Positions 55,500-63,751 of a DNA stretch of 64,000 bases are shown here, piece by piece; position 1 is the first letter of the stretch, and each line of letters opens with the position of its first letter. Below the pieces are notes generated by a model. That model made no database searches and was not told the DNA's origin. It saw nothing but the letters and a program-made list of their open reading frames with translations. A program made the position numbers and the translations under genes. Source of the stretch: Salipaludibacillus daqingensis (GTDB lineage Bacteria; Bacillota; Bacilli; Bacillales; Salisediminibacteriaceae); NCBI RefSeq assembly GCF_029891575.1, contig NZ_JARZHF010000007.1, positions 62,001-126,000 of the forward strand. The letters are read 5' to 3'.

Positions 55500-56168
55500 A
55501 TGGCGGTTATAACGGTGGATTTTGACGGAACACTTTATCGAGGAAATTCATTTAAAATGATGTTTCAAATGGCTAAAAAAGAATTTACTTGGAATGAGTG
55601 GATGAATGTAGGACAAGGACTAGTCAAATCTATTGTCGTAAGAATAACGAAAGGGAAAGATGCTTTCCGTCATTCTTTTTTTAAATCGTTCGCTAGATCT
55701 TTCAAAGGTAAAACGGAAAAGGAACTAGAAGATTTTTTTGAAGGGTTAATAAAACAAGGTATAAATGACATTCATTATGATTTGGTTGGGGAAATTCGCA
55801 AACATCAAGCAAATGGTGATCATATTGTATTATTATCTGGAGCACTTCAACCTTTTTTGTATGCATTTAAAAAAGAACTAAATTTAGATGTAGATGTTAT
55901 TAGTACAGAGCTTAAGTTTGATTCTGATGGTAGATGTACCGGTGAAATTGGGACAATCGTAAACGGGGAAGAAAAAGTCAGAAGAATTGTTGATTGGCTA
56001 AGTCAAAATCCATCAACATCTAATGCAGGGACGATAAATAACATATGGGCCTATGCAGATAGTGAAAGTGACATTCCTTTACTTGAATTTGTAAACCATC
56101 CGGTTGTTGTAAATCCTGGGGAAGACATGAGGCAAATTGCTGAAAAAAATCAGTGGCCTGTTTATTAA
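55500..56168 (+). CDS. HAD-IB family phosphatase
   Basis: 222 aa haloacid-dehalogenase phosphatase: nucleophile VDFDGTL at the N-terminus, an alpha-helical cap, LLSGAL as motif II and YADSESDIPLL as the acidic motif. Subfamily IB (phosphoserine-phosphatase-like); the substrate could be phosphoserine or a lipid or nucleotide phosphate. ATG 55500 after GAGGTG; three upstream codons are in frame but precede the ribosome site. Confidence 0.85.
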   Translation: MAVITVDFDGTLYRGNSFKMMFQMAKKEFTWNEWMNVGQGLVKSIVVRITKGKDAFRHSFFKSFARSFKGKTEKELEDFFEGLIKQGINDIHYDLVGEIRKHQANGDHIVLLSGALQPFLYAFKKELNLDVDVISTELKFDSDGRCTGEIGTIVNGEEKVRRIVDWLSQNPSTSNAGTINNIWAYADSESDIPLLEFVNHPVVVNPGEDMRQIAEKNQWPVY

Positions 56169-56205
56169 CGATAGAGTGTCACTTACAGAAAAATTGACTA
56201 CATAC

Positions 56206-56246
56206 AAAACGAGTTAGGATGTTATTCCTGACTCGTTTTTCTTACT
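56206..56246 (+). terminator. rho-independent terminator
   Basis: AAACGAGTTAGGAT/ATTCCTGACTCGTTT stem, one mismatch, with a T tail after the HAD gene. Confidence 0.8.
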
Positions 56247-56411
56247 TAAATGGCTTTTGAGATAGCCTCTTTAGTAACTAATCTATGAAAATTCGTGTGT
56301 GGATGTTAGGTATTGAAAAAAATAGGTTCATTAAGTTGACTGAAATACCCTTGATGGTATAGAATGGGATTGTTATTAAAGCTAATTATTCGTTATTAAA
56401 GAGGGGTATAT

Positions 56412-56813
56412 ATGACAATTTTAATGATCTTTATTTTAATAGTAATTGCATATGGTGGTTATATGAGGTATTTTCCTGTTAAAGGAATTTTTGAAAGTAA
56501 CTTTCGTTCATTTGAAAACCGTGATGATATTCTTATTGTTGATATGCGTACCTTTCAATTGGCTCATAATGACCCTATTAAAGGAAGCATAAGTATGCCT
56601 CTTGCTTATTTGAAGAGACATTACCATGACATTGATGAAGAGGAAGTCTACTTAATTGTTTCTGATAAAGTAGAATTAAATATAAGTGCAAGATTTTTAA
56701 AAAATCATGGATTCATCATATGTGGATATGAATGTAAACCAGAAGAAATAACGAGACAAATAGAGTCAAATCAAACAGTATTACAAGATGTTTGTAAAGA
56801 ATCACAATGTTAA
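56412..56813 (+). CDS. membrane-anchored rhodanese-like protein, no active-site cysteine
   Basis: 133 aa. One N-terminal membrane helix (about 1-18) tethers a rhodanese-like fold (ILIVDMRTFQLAHNDPIKGS, ISMPLAYL). In active sulfurtransferases a CxxGxRS loop follows the next strand; here that place reads VSDKVELNI, so no catalytic cysteine is present. It may bind a partner or sense something. The C-terminus adds DVCKESQC, whose cysteines are of unknown use. ATG after GAGGGG. Own terminator. Confidence 0.78.
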   Translation: MTILMIFILIVIAYGGYMRYFPVKGIFESNFRSFENRDDILIVDMRTFQLAHNDPIKGSISMPLAYLKRHYHDIDEEEVYLIVSDKVELNISARFLKNHGFIICGYECKPEEITRQIESNQTVLQDVCKESQC

Positions 56814-56835
56814 AGTCAATCAAAATAGTTAAATA

Positions 56836-56873
56836 AAAAGTCTCCCAAATGCGAAGTGGGGGACTTTGTTTTG
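56836..56873. terminator. bidirectional terminator
   Basis: AAAAGTCTCCCA/TGGGGGACTTT stem between the convergent rhodanese and glutathione peroxidase genes. Confidence 0.78.
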
Positions 56874-56874
56874 T

Positions 56875-57357
56875 TTATGAATGTAAAAGCTTCTCTAGAT
56901 CTTTTTCAATTTTAGCAGGAGATGTTTGTGGTGAATAGCGTTTCACAACGTCACCGTTTTGATCAACTAAAAATTTTGTGAAATTCCATTTTATGTCCGA
57001 GCTAAGCATACCAGATTCTTTTTCTTTCAAATGCTTATAGAGAGGATGGGCTTCATTGCCGTTCACCTTAATTTTTTTGAAAAGTGGAAAAGTGACGCCG
57101 AAGTTCATCTCACAAGTTTCAATCATATCCTGATCTTCTACAGGTTCTTGTTTCATGAATTGATTGGAAGGGAACCCGAGAACATCGACACCTTGATCCT
57201 TATACTGTTGATAAAGTTTTTCAAGTTCTTTAAATTGAGGTGCTAGTCCACATTTTGTTGCTGTGTTTACAATGATAAGTACATTCCCCTTATATGTATC
57301 GAGTGAAATATCATCACCGTTAGGTTTCTGTACGGAAAAATCATGAACTGTTGTCAT
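56875..57357 (-). CDS. bsaA: glutathione peroxidase homologue (BsaA type, cysteine)
   Basis: 160-aa thioredoxin-fold peroxidase. The active cysteine C36 is in NTATKCGLAPQF; the glutamine-tryptophan partners are in PSNQF and IKWNFTKFLVDQ. Length matches B. subtilis BsaA. It uses cysteine, so it is not a selenoprotein, unlike the gene at 51541. Bacillus has bacillithiol rather than glutathione, so the reductant is probably thioredoxin. ATG 57357 has AAAGGAGG upstream. Monocistronic. Confidence 0.93.
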   Translation of the reverse strand: MTTVHDFSVQKPNGDDISLDTYKGNVLIIVNTATKCGLAPQFKELEKLYQQYKDQGVDVLGFPSNQFMKQEPVEDQDMIETCEMNFGVTFPLFKKIKVNGNEAHPLYKHLKEKESGMLSSDIKWNFTKFLVDQNGDVVKRYSPQTSPAKIEKDLEKLLHS

Positions 57358-57575
57358 GTGATTACCTCCTTTTTCTCCCATTAGTTTATTAGAAAGAGGA
57401 TAGAGACGCAAACGATTTGACTTTTCATGTTGAGAGAACGATAAATGACAATAATATGCTAAGATAAAGTGCGGAAGCTGATTTAATTAGTGGAACATTT
57501 TTATCAAGTTGATAGTTAGTAATTCTTAATGGTTAAATAGCTGGAGGGATTCCCATCGTTTATTCTTATATATTA

Positions 57576-58475
57576 ATGATTTTTGTCGTTATTTTTTATG
57601 CTGGAAATATTTTAGTAGGTAAAGCAATCAATGAATTACCCCCATTTACGATAGCGTTTTTTAGGTTATTTCTCGCTTTTCTTATCGTACTTCCTATTGC
57701 TTGGAAAAAAACTTGGATCAATAAAAATTTATTTATAAAATACAAGTGGCCTTTTTTACTTATGACCTTATCTGGAGTAACGTTTTTTAATACATTTATT
57801 TACGGATCATTGCAATTTACGACGTCTTCAAATGTCGCTGTACTAGAAACTATTATCCCAGCACTAACCGTCGTACTTAGTGCAATATTATTAAAGGAGC
57901 GGTTAATAAAAATTCAATGGTTAGGTGTATGTGTTTCACTATTCGGAGCGTTATGGGTTGTCATGGATGGTCGGATTTTTCAGATAGCGACAATGGATTG
58001 GAATCCAGGAGATGGAATAATGATCGGTGCGATTATTTCTTGGTCCGTCTATTCGATCATGGTAAAGAAATACATGCATTTATTTCCGGCTTTCGCTGCT
58101 CTTCTCGTCATGACAGGAATATCTATTATCGTTCTCTTACCATTTGTAGCTATAGAATGGCTCATCGTTGGTGTGCCGTCATTGTATCAAACTGACTTAG
58201 TGATTGGTCTTGTCTATTTAGGGGTGTTTCCTTCGTTTATAGCATTGATTTTCTTTAATAGAGCAGTTGGTGTTCTCGGGGCTTCTAGAGCATCCATTTT
58301 CTTGAACTTTTTACCTGTATTTACGATACTCGGTGCATATTTGTGGTTAAATGAAGAGATCACGTCTATGCAAATAACTGGAACAGTTATTGTCATCTTT
58401 GGTGTGCTGATGACAACGCAAGCAGGAAAAAAAAGAGGTAATTCGAAATGGAAGCAGGATAGTTCAACAAGTTAA
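57576..58475 (+). CDS. DMT-superfamily transporter (EamA)
   Basis: 299 aa with ten membrane helices in two EamA repeats (repeat 1 about 1-125, repeat 2 about 145-280, each with a conserved proline-rich helix). Metabolite/drug transporters of this type export amino acids or other small molecules; substrate unknown. The ATG at 57576 is 27 bases past the only good ribosome site (GGAGGG, 57543-57548), and in-frame codons upstream complete a normal first helix. Start may be an unusual ATC (57555) or GTT instead; the ATG here is a minimum. Confidence 0.82.
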   Translation: MIFVVIFYAGNILVGKAINELPPFTIAFFRLFLAFLIVLPIAWKKTWINKNLFIKYKWPFLLMTLSGVTFFNTFIYGSLQFTTSSNVAVLETIIPALTVVLSAILLKERLIKIQWLGVCVSLFGALWVVMDGRIFQIATMDWNPGDGIMIGAIISWSVYSIMVKKYMHLFPAFAALLVMTGISIIVLLPFVAIEWLIVGVPSLYQTDLVIGLVYLGVFPSFIALIFFNRAVGVLGASRASIFLNFLPVFTILGAYLWLNEEITSMQITGTVIVIFGVLMTTQAGKKRGNSKWKQDSSTS

Positions 58476-58525
58476 TAGAAGAGCTATAAAACGATATTTA
58501 GTAAAATGGGAAGTAGGGGATATGT

Positions 58526-59143
58526 ATGAATATTATGGTTTTTGGAGCTAGCGGTGCAACCGGAAAATTATTTGTTGAACAAGCGTTAGAAGAAGGTCAT
58601 GAAATTATTGCTTTTATTCGGCCGACATCTGACTTCCCATTCGTACATAAAAGATTAAAAAAAGTCATTGGAGATGCACTTGTTGAAAGCGATATTCTCA
58701 ATGGAATGAGTAGCGAAGTTGATGCGGTTGTATCTTGTTTAGGTGGTCAAGGATTGAAACCGTCAACCGTAACCTCACAGATGATGACAAATGTTTTGAA
58801 AGGTATGGATAAACATCAAGTTAACCGTCTAATCTATTTGGCGAGCGCTGGAGTGCATAAAGAGATTCCAGGTGTTACTGGTTTTATTGCGCAACGCTTG
58901 TTACGAAATGTCTTGTCTGATCATCGACGCTCTATAGAAATGATCAAAACAAAAAAATTAGACTGGACAATCGTGCGACCAATGGGGTTAACTGATAAAG
59001 CACTAACAAAAAAGTATCGCACATCTCTTGGAATGGTTCCAAAACACGGAAGAAGTATCTCTCGCGCAGATGTGGCACATTTTATGATACAAACGTTAAA
59101 CAATGATAAGACCGTTCGCCAATCGATCGGATTAGCTACTTGA
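58526..59143 (+). CDS. NAD(P)-binding SDR protein (NmrA-like)
   Basis: 205 aa atypical short-chain dehydrogenase: GASGATGK nucleotide loop, VSCLGGQGL, RLIYLASAGVH, and a conserved C-terminal IVRPMGLTDKALT. It lacks a clear Tyr-xxx-Lys pair, as in NmrA/YwnB-type proteins that often sense or reduce flavins or quinones. ATG after GTAGGGG. Stands between the DMT transporter and a sulfurtransferase, all on the plus strand; spacing of 50 bases allows co-transcription. Confidence 0.8.
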   Translation: MNIMVFGASGATGKLFVEQALEEGHEIIAFIRPTSDFPFVHKRLKKVIGDALVESDILNGMSSEVDAVVSCLGGQGLKPSTVTSQMMTNVLKGMDKHQVNRLIYLASAGVHKEIPGVTGFIAQRLLRNVLSDHRRSIEMIKTKKLDWTIVRPMGLTDKALTKKYRTSLGMVPKHGRSISRADVAHFMIQTLNNDKTVRQSIGLAT

Positions 59144-59205
59144 TTTTTATGTAAATACTTATGAATACAGAACAGAGTATAAATTAATGGAAGGGAATGA
59201 TTTTA

Positions 59206-60036
59206 TTGACTAAAAATATTGTTGAAGCCGACTGGCTCGAGAAACAACAATTAGCTGACGTCGTTATTTTTGATTGTCGTTTTCATTTAGATGATTCTAA
59301 TAAAGGTTATGAGGAATATTTAGTAAGCCATATTCCGGGAGCTGTTTATTTGGACTTAGAAAAAGATTTATCTGGAGAAGTTCAAATCCATGGAGGAAGA
59401 CACCCACTCCCTGATATCGATGATTTTATAGAAAAACTCCGCAAATCAGGTGTATCCAAAGATAGCACTGTTGTTGCATATGATGACCAGAGAGGTGCGA
59501 TGGCATCGCGGCTTTGGTGGATGCTCAACTATGTAGGACATGATAACGTGTATGTCTTAAATGGGGGATTCCAATATTGGGTAGAAAAAGGATATTCAAC
59601 GAGTAGTCGAATTCCCTTACCAAATCGTTCGAACTTTAAGTACGATCTTCAAACGCATTTAATAGCATCAAAAAGTGAGGTCAAAGATTCAATAGGCGAT
59701 GATGCAGTTGTGCTAATTGACTCACGTGCAAAAGAGCGATATGAAGGTAAAGTAGAACCAATTGATACCGTGGCCGGACATATTCCAGGAGCTTTTCAAG
59801 AAAATTGGCAAGATCGTACGACTGATGTAGGCTTATGGAAAAATCAAACAGAGTTAAGAAAAGAGTTGAATAACTATTTAGAATCTAGTAAAGAAATCAT
59901 TGTATACTGTGGATCAGGGGTGACTGCATGTGTAAATGTACTTGCATTAACAGAACTTGGAGTAAAACCAAAATTATACATTGGAAGTTGGAGTGACTGG
60001 ATATCATATAAAGACACCCCAATTATAACGAAATAA
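59206..60036 (+). CDS. thiosulfate/3-mercaptopyruvate sulfurtransferase (two rhodanese domains)
   Basis: 276 aa with two rhodanese domains. The second has the active cysteine in VYCGSGVTAC, the CGSGVTA loop of mercaptopyruvate sulfurtransferases; the first is catalytically empty (AYDDQRG). It transfers sulfur from thiosulfate or 3-mercaptopyruvate to cyanide or thiols. TTG at 59206 is used because GAAGGGA lies about nine bases upstream; an ATG three codons earlier sits on that site. Confidence 0.88.
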   Translation: MTKNIVEADWLEKQQLADVVIFDCRFHLDDSNKGYEEYLVSHIPGAVYLDLEKDLSGEVQIHGGRHPLPDIDDFIEKLRKSGVSKDSTVVAYDDQRGAMASRLWWMLNYVGHDNVYVLNGGFQYWVEKGYSTSSRIPLPNRSNFKYDLQTHLIASKSEVKDSIGDDAVVLIDSRAKERYEGKVEPIDTVAGHIPGAFQENWQDRTTDVGLWKNQTELRKELNNYLESSKEIIVYCGSGVTACVNVLALTELGVKPKLYIGSWSDWISYKDTPIITK

Positions 60037-60079
60037 TAGAGAATAAAAGTGTAATGAAAATCGTAATATCGTCACTCTT

Positions 60080-60709
60080 TTATTTAATGGATTTCTTTTT
60101 TCTTTTTAAACTCTGTTGTCTTTTCTTATTCATTCCTGGAGTGAGATAGCCATCCGGAGACAATATTCCATTACATAAATTGATTTTTCGCAGGAATTCT
60201 TCTTGTTCAAAGGCATTATGAATTTCAGATGCTTTCAATAGTATAGTTGCAGCAACTCTTGCATCTTCTAACGCATGGTGATGATGGAACGTCATATCTA
60301 AGTAGTGTGCAATGGTATTAAGCTTATAATTGAAAAATTCAGGCCACGTCTTTTTTGCAATGCTCACGGTGCAATTGTATTCCATCGACGGATATGGGAG
60401 ATGATAGTCATCTAATACATGTCTTAAGACGCTAATATCAAAGCTAGCATTATGAGCAATAACGAGTTTTTTTTCAAAATAACCGACTAATTCTGGCCAA
60501 AGTTCCTCGAAAGTCGGTTCATGCTTTACATCTTCCCAAGATATCCCGTGGATGTTTTCACAAATAGGATCAAAGTATGGATCTTTCGGTCGAACTAACG
60601 CATATTTCTCGTCAACTATTTCATCATTAACAACGTTGACAAGTCCGATGGCGCAAACACTTCCTCTTCGACTTGAAGCAGTTTCAAAATCAACTGATAA
60701 AAAATTCAT
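60080..60709 (-). CDS. DEDDh 3'-5' exonuclease (DnaQ-like)
   Basis: 209 aa. Exo I DFETA, Exo II HNASFDISVL and Exo III HHHALEDA give the full DEDDh catalytic set. DnaQ/epsilon-like proteins without a polymerase domain act in DNA or RNA trimming and repair. The C-terminal tail is basic (MNKKRQQSLKRKKKS). ATG with a GGAGGA upstream. Monocistronic and convergent with the sulfurtransferase gene. Confidence 0.87.
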   Translation of the reverse strand: MNFLSVDFETASSRRGSVCAIGLVNVVNDEIVDEKYALVRPKDPYFDPICENIHGISWEDVKHEPTFEELWPELVGYFEKKLVIAHNASFDISVLRHVLDDYHLPYPSMEYNCTVSIAKKTWPEFFNYKLNTIAHYLDMTFHHHHALEDARVAATILLKASEIHNAFEQEEFLRKINLCNGILSPDGYLTPGMNKKRQQSLKRKKKSIK

Positions 60710-60866
60710 TTGTTCCTCCTGATTAAATAATCTATTATTCTTTTAGATTAACAGGAGAATATGAAGAAAGGAAGTACTTTTCATTGAAACCTGCACTAGA
60801 GAGAAAGGATGTATGTTAGCAAGTGGAGTGTTAAAATGGATATATCAAACGAAATGAGGTGTCAAT

Positions 60867-61784
60867 TTGAAGAAAATCACAATTGGTAAAAGTGATGTGC
60901 AAACAGGCAATATTGCATTAGGTTGCATGCGAATGGACAAATTAACAAAAGCAGAAGCGGAAAAAGTAATACATACATCATTGGAAGTAGGTATTGATTT
61001 ATTTGATCATGCAGATATTTATGGTGGAGGAAAATCAGAAGAGGTATTTGGTAATGCAGTTGATTTAAAGTCTTCTATCCGAGAACAAATGATTCTTCAG
61101 ACAAAATGTGGAATTAGAGATGGTTTTTTTGATTTTTCTAAAGATCATATCATACAATCTGTGGAAAAGAGCTTGAAACGATTAAACACCGAAAATATCG
61201 ATATTTTATTACTTCACCGTCCTGATGCTTTAATGGAACCAGAAGAAATTGCGGAAGCTTTCTCACAGCTCAAAGCAAGTGGAAAAGTACGACATTTCGG
61301 TGTTAGTAATCAACATCCTTTGCAAGTAGAACTTTTAAAGAAGTATGTTAAAGAAGATTTGATTATTAACCAACTTCAACTTAGCTTATTGCATACACCA
61401 ATGATAGATGCTGGATTAAATGTCAACATGCAAAATAAACCTTCTATCGTTCACGATAGTAACGTTTTAGAATATAGTCGCTTAAATGATATGACAATCC
61501 AAGCTTGGTCTCCATTCCAACATGGCATGATTGAAGGTGTTTTTGTTGGGAATAAAGACTTCCCAGAAGTGAACAATAAACTACAAGAGATTGCAGATAA
61601 AAAAGGTGTGACAGATTCAGCCATTGCGGTAGCTTGGATATTACGACACCCTGCTAATATCCAAGCAGTGATAGGGTCAATGAACTTATCAAGGATTAAA
61701 GATATTGCCAGAGCATCTGATGTAATACTATCACGTCAGGAATGGTACGAACTTTACAGAGCAGCAGGAAACGATTTACCATAG
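60867..61784 (+). CDS. ycsN: aldo/keto reductase (YcsN type)
   Basis: 305 aa barrel oxidoreductase. The tetrad residues are in DHADIYGGGKSEE, LQTKCGI and LLLHRPD; the NADPH loop includes IGSMNLSRIKDI. Closer to YcsN/YdhF oxidoreductases than to the AKR at 19068-20057. TTG start after GAGGTG. Stand-alone with a terminator. Substrate unknown. Confidence 0.87.
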   Translation: MKKITIGKSDVQTGNIALGCMRMDKLTKAEAEKVIHTSLEVGIDLFDHADIYGGGKSEEVFGNAVDLKSSIREQMILQTKCGIRDGFFDFSKDHIIQSVEKSLKRLNTENIDILLLHRPDALMEPEEIAEAFSQLKASGKVRHFGVSNQHPLQVELLKKYVKEDLIINQLQLSLLHTPMIDAGLNVNMQNKPSIVHDSNVLEYSRLNDMTIQAWSPFQHGMIEGVFVGNKDFPEVNNKLQEIADKKGVTDSAIAVAWILRHPANIQAVIGSMNLSRIKDIARASDVILSRQEWYELYRAAGNDLP

Positions 61785-61818
61785 AGTCCGTTTGATCTAT
61801 AATAAATTTAAATTATCT

Positions 61819-61862
61819 GGGCGAATCATAAAGGTAGTAATACCTAATGATTCGCTTTTTCT
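61819..61862 (+). terminator. rho-independent terminator
   Basis: GCGAATCAT/ATGATTCGC stem with a hairpin-bearing loop (GGTAGTAATACC), then TTTTT. Confidence 0.82.
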
Positions 61863-61930
61863 GATTTATTATTAATTTAATTAATACACGAAGAGGTTGT
61901 TAGGTTAAAATGTGTTATTTTGTGAAAATA

Positions 61931-61944
61931 AGAACGTGTATTCT
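61931..61944. promoter_or_regulatory. LexA box-like site upstream of sda
   Basis: Minus strand reads AGAATACACGTTCT: arms GAAT/GTTC around ACAC. It resembles the recA-type SOS box of Bacillus and lies 20 bases before a TATAAT at 61965-61970, where it could overlap a -35. One arm base differs from the GAAC consensus. Confidence 0.3.
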
Positions 61945-62162
61945 TAAATGGATGTTCCATATGGTATAATACTCATCAAATTAATGTATGAATTCGATGA
62001 CTATATAAACATTTTAATGTTTGATTTTTCAAATATGTGGTATAAATAAGTAATACAACTGTTATACAATCTGTCAACGTAGTTACATATTTATATCGAA
62101 ATTCATACATTTCAACTTTTTCCTATAATAAATTTAATTATAAGTAATGGAGGGGGGATAAC

Positions 62163-62315
62163 ATGTCTTTACCTATTAGTCATCTAAAAGATGAGCAGCT
62201 AATTGAAGCTTATAAAAATGCTAAAAATCTAGGACTAGATATAGAATTTGTTACTATCCTCAAAGAGGAATTAAAAAATAGAAATATCACTTTAGATAGT
62301 AAATCGATTTGTTAG
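62163..62315 (+). CDS. sda: sporulation inhibitor A (Sda)
   Basis: 50-aa checkpoint protein that binds the KinA dimerisation domain and blocks phosphorelay signalling to Spo0A when DNA replication is impaired. The helical hairpin matches Sda: LKDEQLIEAYKNAKNLGLDI, then EFVTILKEELKNRNIT. Slightly longer than B. subtilis Sda (46 aa). ATG after TGGAGGGGG. A strong terminator follows at once. Regulation in B. subtilis is by DnaA and DNA damage. Confidence 0.88.
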   Translation: MSLPISHLKDEQLIEAYKNAKNLGLDIEFVTILKEELKNRNITLDSKSIC

Positions 62316-62322
62316 TTGTTGG

Positions 62323-62358
62323 AGATAGGTTCTTGATTTTTGAACCTATCTTTTTTCT
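62323..62358 (+). terminator. strong terminator of sda
   Basis: AGATAGGTTC/GAACCTATCT stem, loop TTGATTTTT, then TTTTT. Confidence 0.88.
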
Positions 62359-62556
62359 TTTATTAATTACAATCATCCTTTATAAACTTTTTCTTAATTG
62401 GCAAAACTATAATACAACACAAGAATTTAGCCAGTTCTATATATCTAATGGAGCGTATTACTTGATATTATAATGGGGTTTATGAGATAATATCTGATGG
62501 TTTGAAGATCATTAATAATTGATCTGATAAAGAGATTGTGAAATGAGGGTACGAAA

Positions 62557-63633
62557 ATGACTAAAGAATCCATTTACGGATTAACGTTTGATCAATTGAA
62601 AACGTGGTTCACGGAACGAGGGCAAAAGGCATTCCGCGCTAATCAAGTTTGGGATTGGTTATATATTAAACGAGTGACATCATTCTCAGAAATGACGAAT
62701 TTGAAAAAAGACTGTATTGAGCTTCTCGAAGATAATTTTGATATACAAACATTAGAACTTCATTCAAAACAGAAGTCACAAGACGGTACTGAAAAGTTTT
62801 TATTTCGACTAAGTGATGGTAATTTGATTGAAACGGTGTTGATGAGATTTGCTTATGGATCGTCTGTTTGTGTCACAACACAAGTTGGTTGTAACATCGG
62901 TTGTAGTTTTTGTGCAAGTGGATTATTATCCAAAGATCGCGACTTAACTAGTGGAGAGATTGTCCAACAGGTGATGAACGTTCAGCTGAGTATGGATGAA
63001 GCGAACAAAGAAGAACGCGTCAGCCATATTGTTGTTATGGGTATCGGTGAACCTTTTGATAATTATAAGCATATGATGAACTTCTTTCGGGTAGTAAATA
63101 GTGATCGAGGACTTGCTATTGGAGCAAGACATATTACAGTGTCTACGAGTGGAATTATTAACAAGATTTATCAATTTGCTGAGGAAAACCTACAAGTGAA
63201 TTTAGCTGTTTCTCTTCACGCACCGAACAACGAGCTTCGTACAAGAATAATGAAAGTGAACAAAGGGCAACCGATTGAAAAGCTGATGGAAGCAGTTGAT
63301 TATTATTTAGAAAAGACGAACCGAAGAATTACGTTTGAATATATTCTTCTTGATGGTGTGAACGATAAGCCAGAGCATGCACGAGAGCTTGTAGAATTGG
63401 TTAAGGATAAAAAGAAATTAACCTATGTAAATCTTATCCCTTACAACCCGGTTGATGAATATATTCAATACAAACAAAGTAAAAAAGGTTCGATCCTGAC
63501 ATTTTATGATATTCTAATGAAAAATGGCGTACAGTGTGGTGTTCGTCATGAACAAGGATCAGACATTGACGCTGCTTGTGGACAGTTAAGAAGTAAACAA
63601 ATGAAAAAAGATAGAGAGAAATCAAAAGCATAA
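62557..63633 (+). CDS. rlmN: radical SAM 23S rRNA methyltransferase (RlmN type)
   Basis: 358 aa. Radical-SAM cysteines C112, C116 and C119 (GCNIGCSFC) bind the 4Fe-4S cluster. C105 in SVCVTTQ and C341 in AACGQL are the two methyl-transfer cysteines, as in RlmN. It adds a C2 methyl to A2503 of 23S rRNA and probably A37 of some tRNAs. The sequence after the cluster, [16 protein letters not shown], differs from the usual ASTLGGLKRNL of B. subtilis RlmN, so this may be a paralogue. ATG after GAGGG. It stands next to sda rather than near prpC. Confidence 0.85.
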   Translation: MTKESIYGLTFDQLKTWFTERGQKAFRANQVWDWLYIKRVTSFSEMTNLKKDCIELLEDNFDIQTLELHSKQKSQDGTEKFLFRLSDGNLIETVLMRFAYGSSVCVTTQVGCNIGCSFCASGLLSKDRDLTSGEIVQQVMNVQLSMDEANKEERVSHIVVMGIGEPFDNYKHMMNFFRVVNSDRGLAIGARHITVSTSGIINKIYQFAEENLQVNLAVSLHAPNNELRTRIMKVNKGQPIEKLMEAVDYYLEKTNRRITFEYILLDGVNDKPEHARELVELVKDKKKLTYVNLIPYNPVDEYIQYKQSKKGSILTFYDILMKNGVQCGVRHEQGSDIDAACGQLRSKQMKKDREKSKA

Positions 63634-63642
63634 ATACACAAT

Positions 63643-63685
63643 TTAAACCCTACACCTATTTGATAGGATGTAGGGTTTTCTAATT
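63643..63685 (+). terminator. rho-independent terminator of rlmN
   Basis: AAACCCTACA/TGTAGGGTTT stem with a further inner CCTAT/ATAGG pair, followed by T-rich sequence. Confidence 0.82.
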
Positions 63686-63751
63686 TTAATAAATTGCTCT
63701 ACAATATGAAATACCTAAATTAAGTCACCTATTGTGTTCTGTAAAACAGAA

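Larger units (their letters stand above)
61785..62162. other. intergenic before sda
   Basis: 378 bases between ycsN and sda. It contains the ycsN terminator, a LexA-like site and two TATAAT elements (61965-61970 and 62124-62129). The second lies about 30 bases before the sda ATG; no good -35 was found for it. No TTATNCACA DnaA box was seen. Confidence 0.5.

Noticed and set aside
61785-62162. DnaA boxes upstream of sda, expected from B. subtilis.
   Set aside because: No TTATNCACA or complement; nearest, TTATACAAT, has two mismatches.
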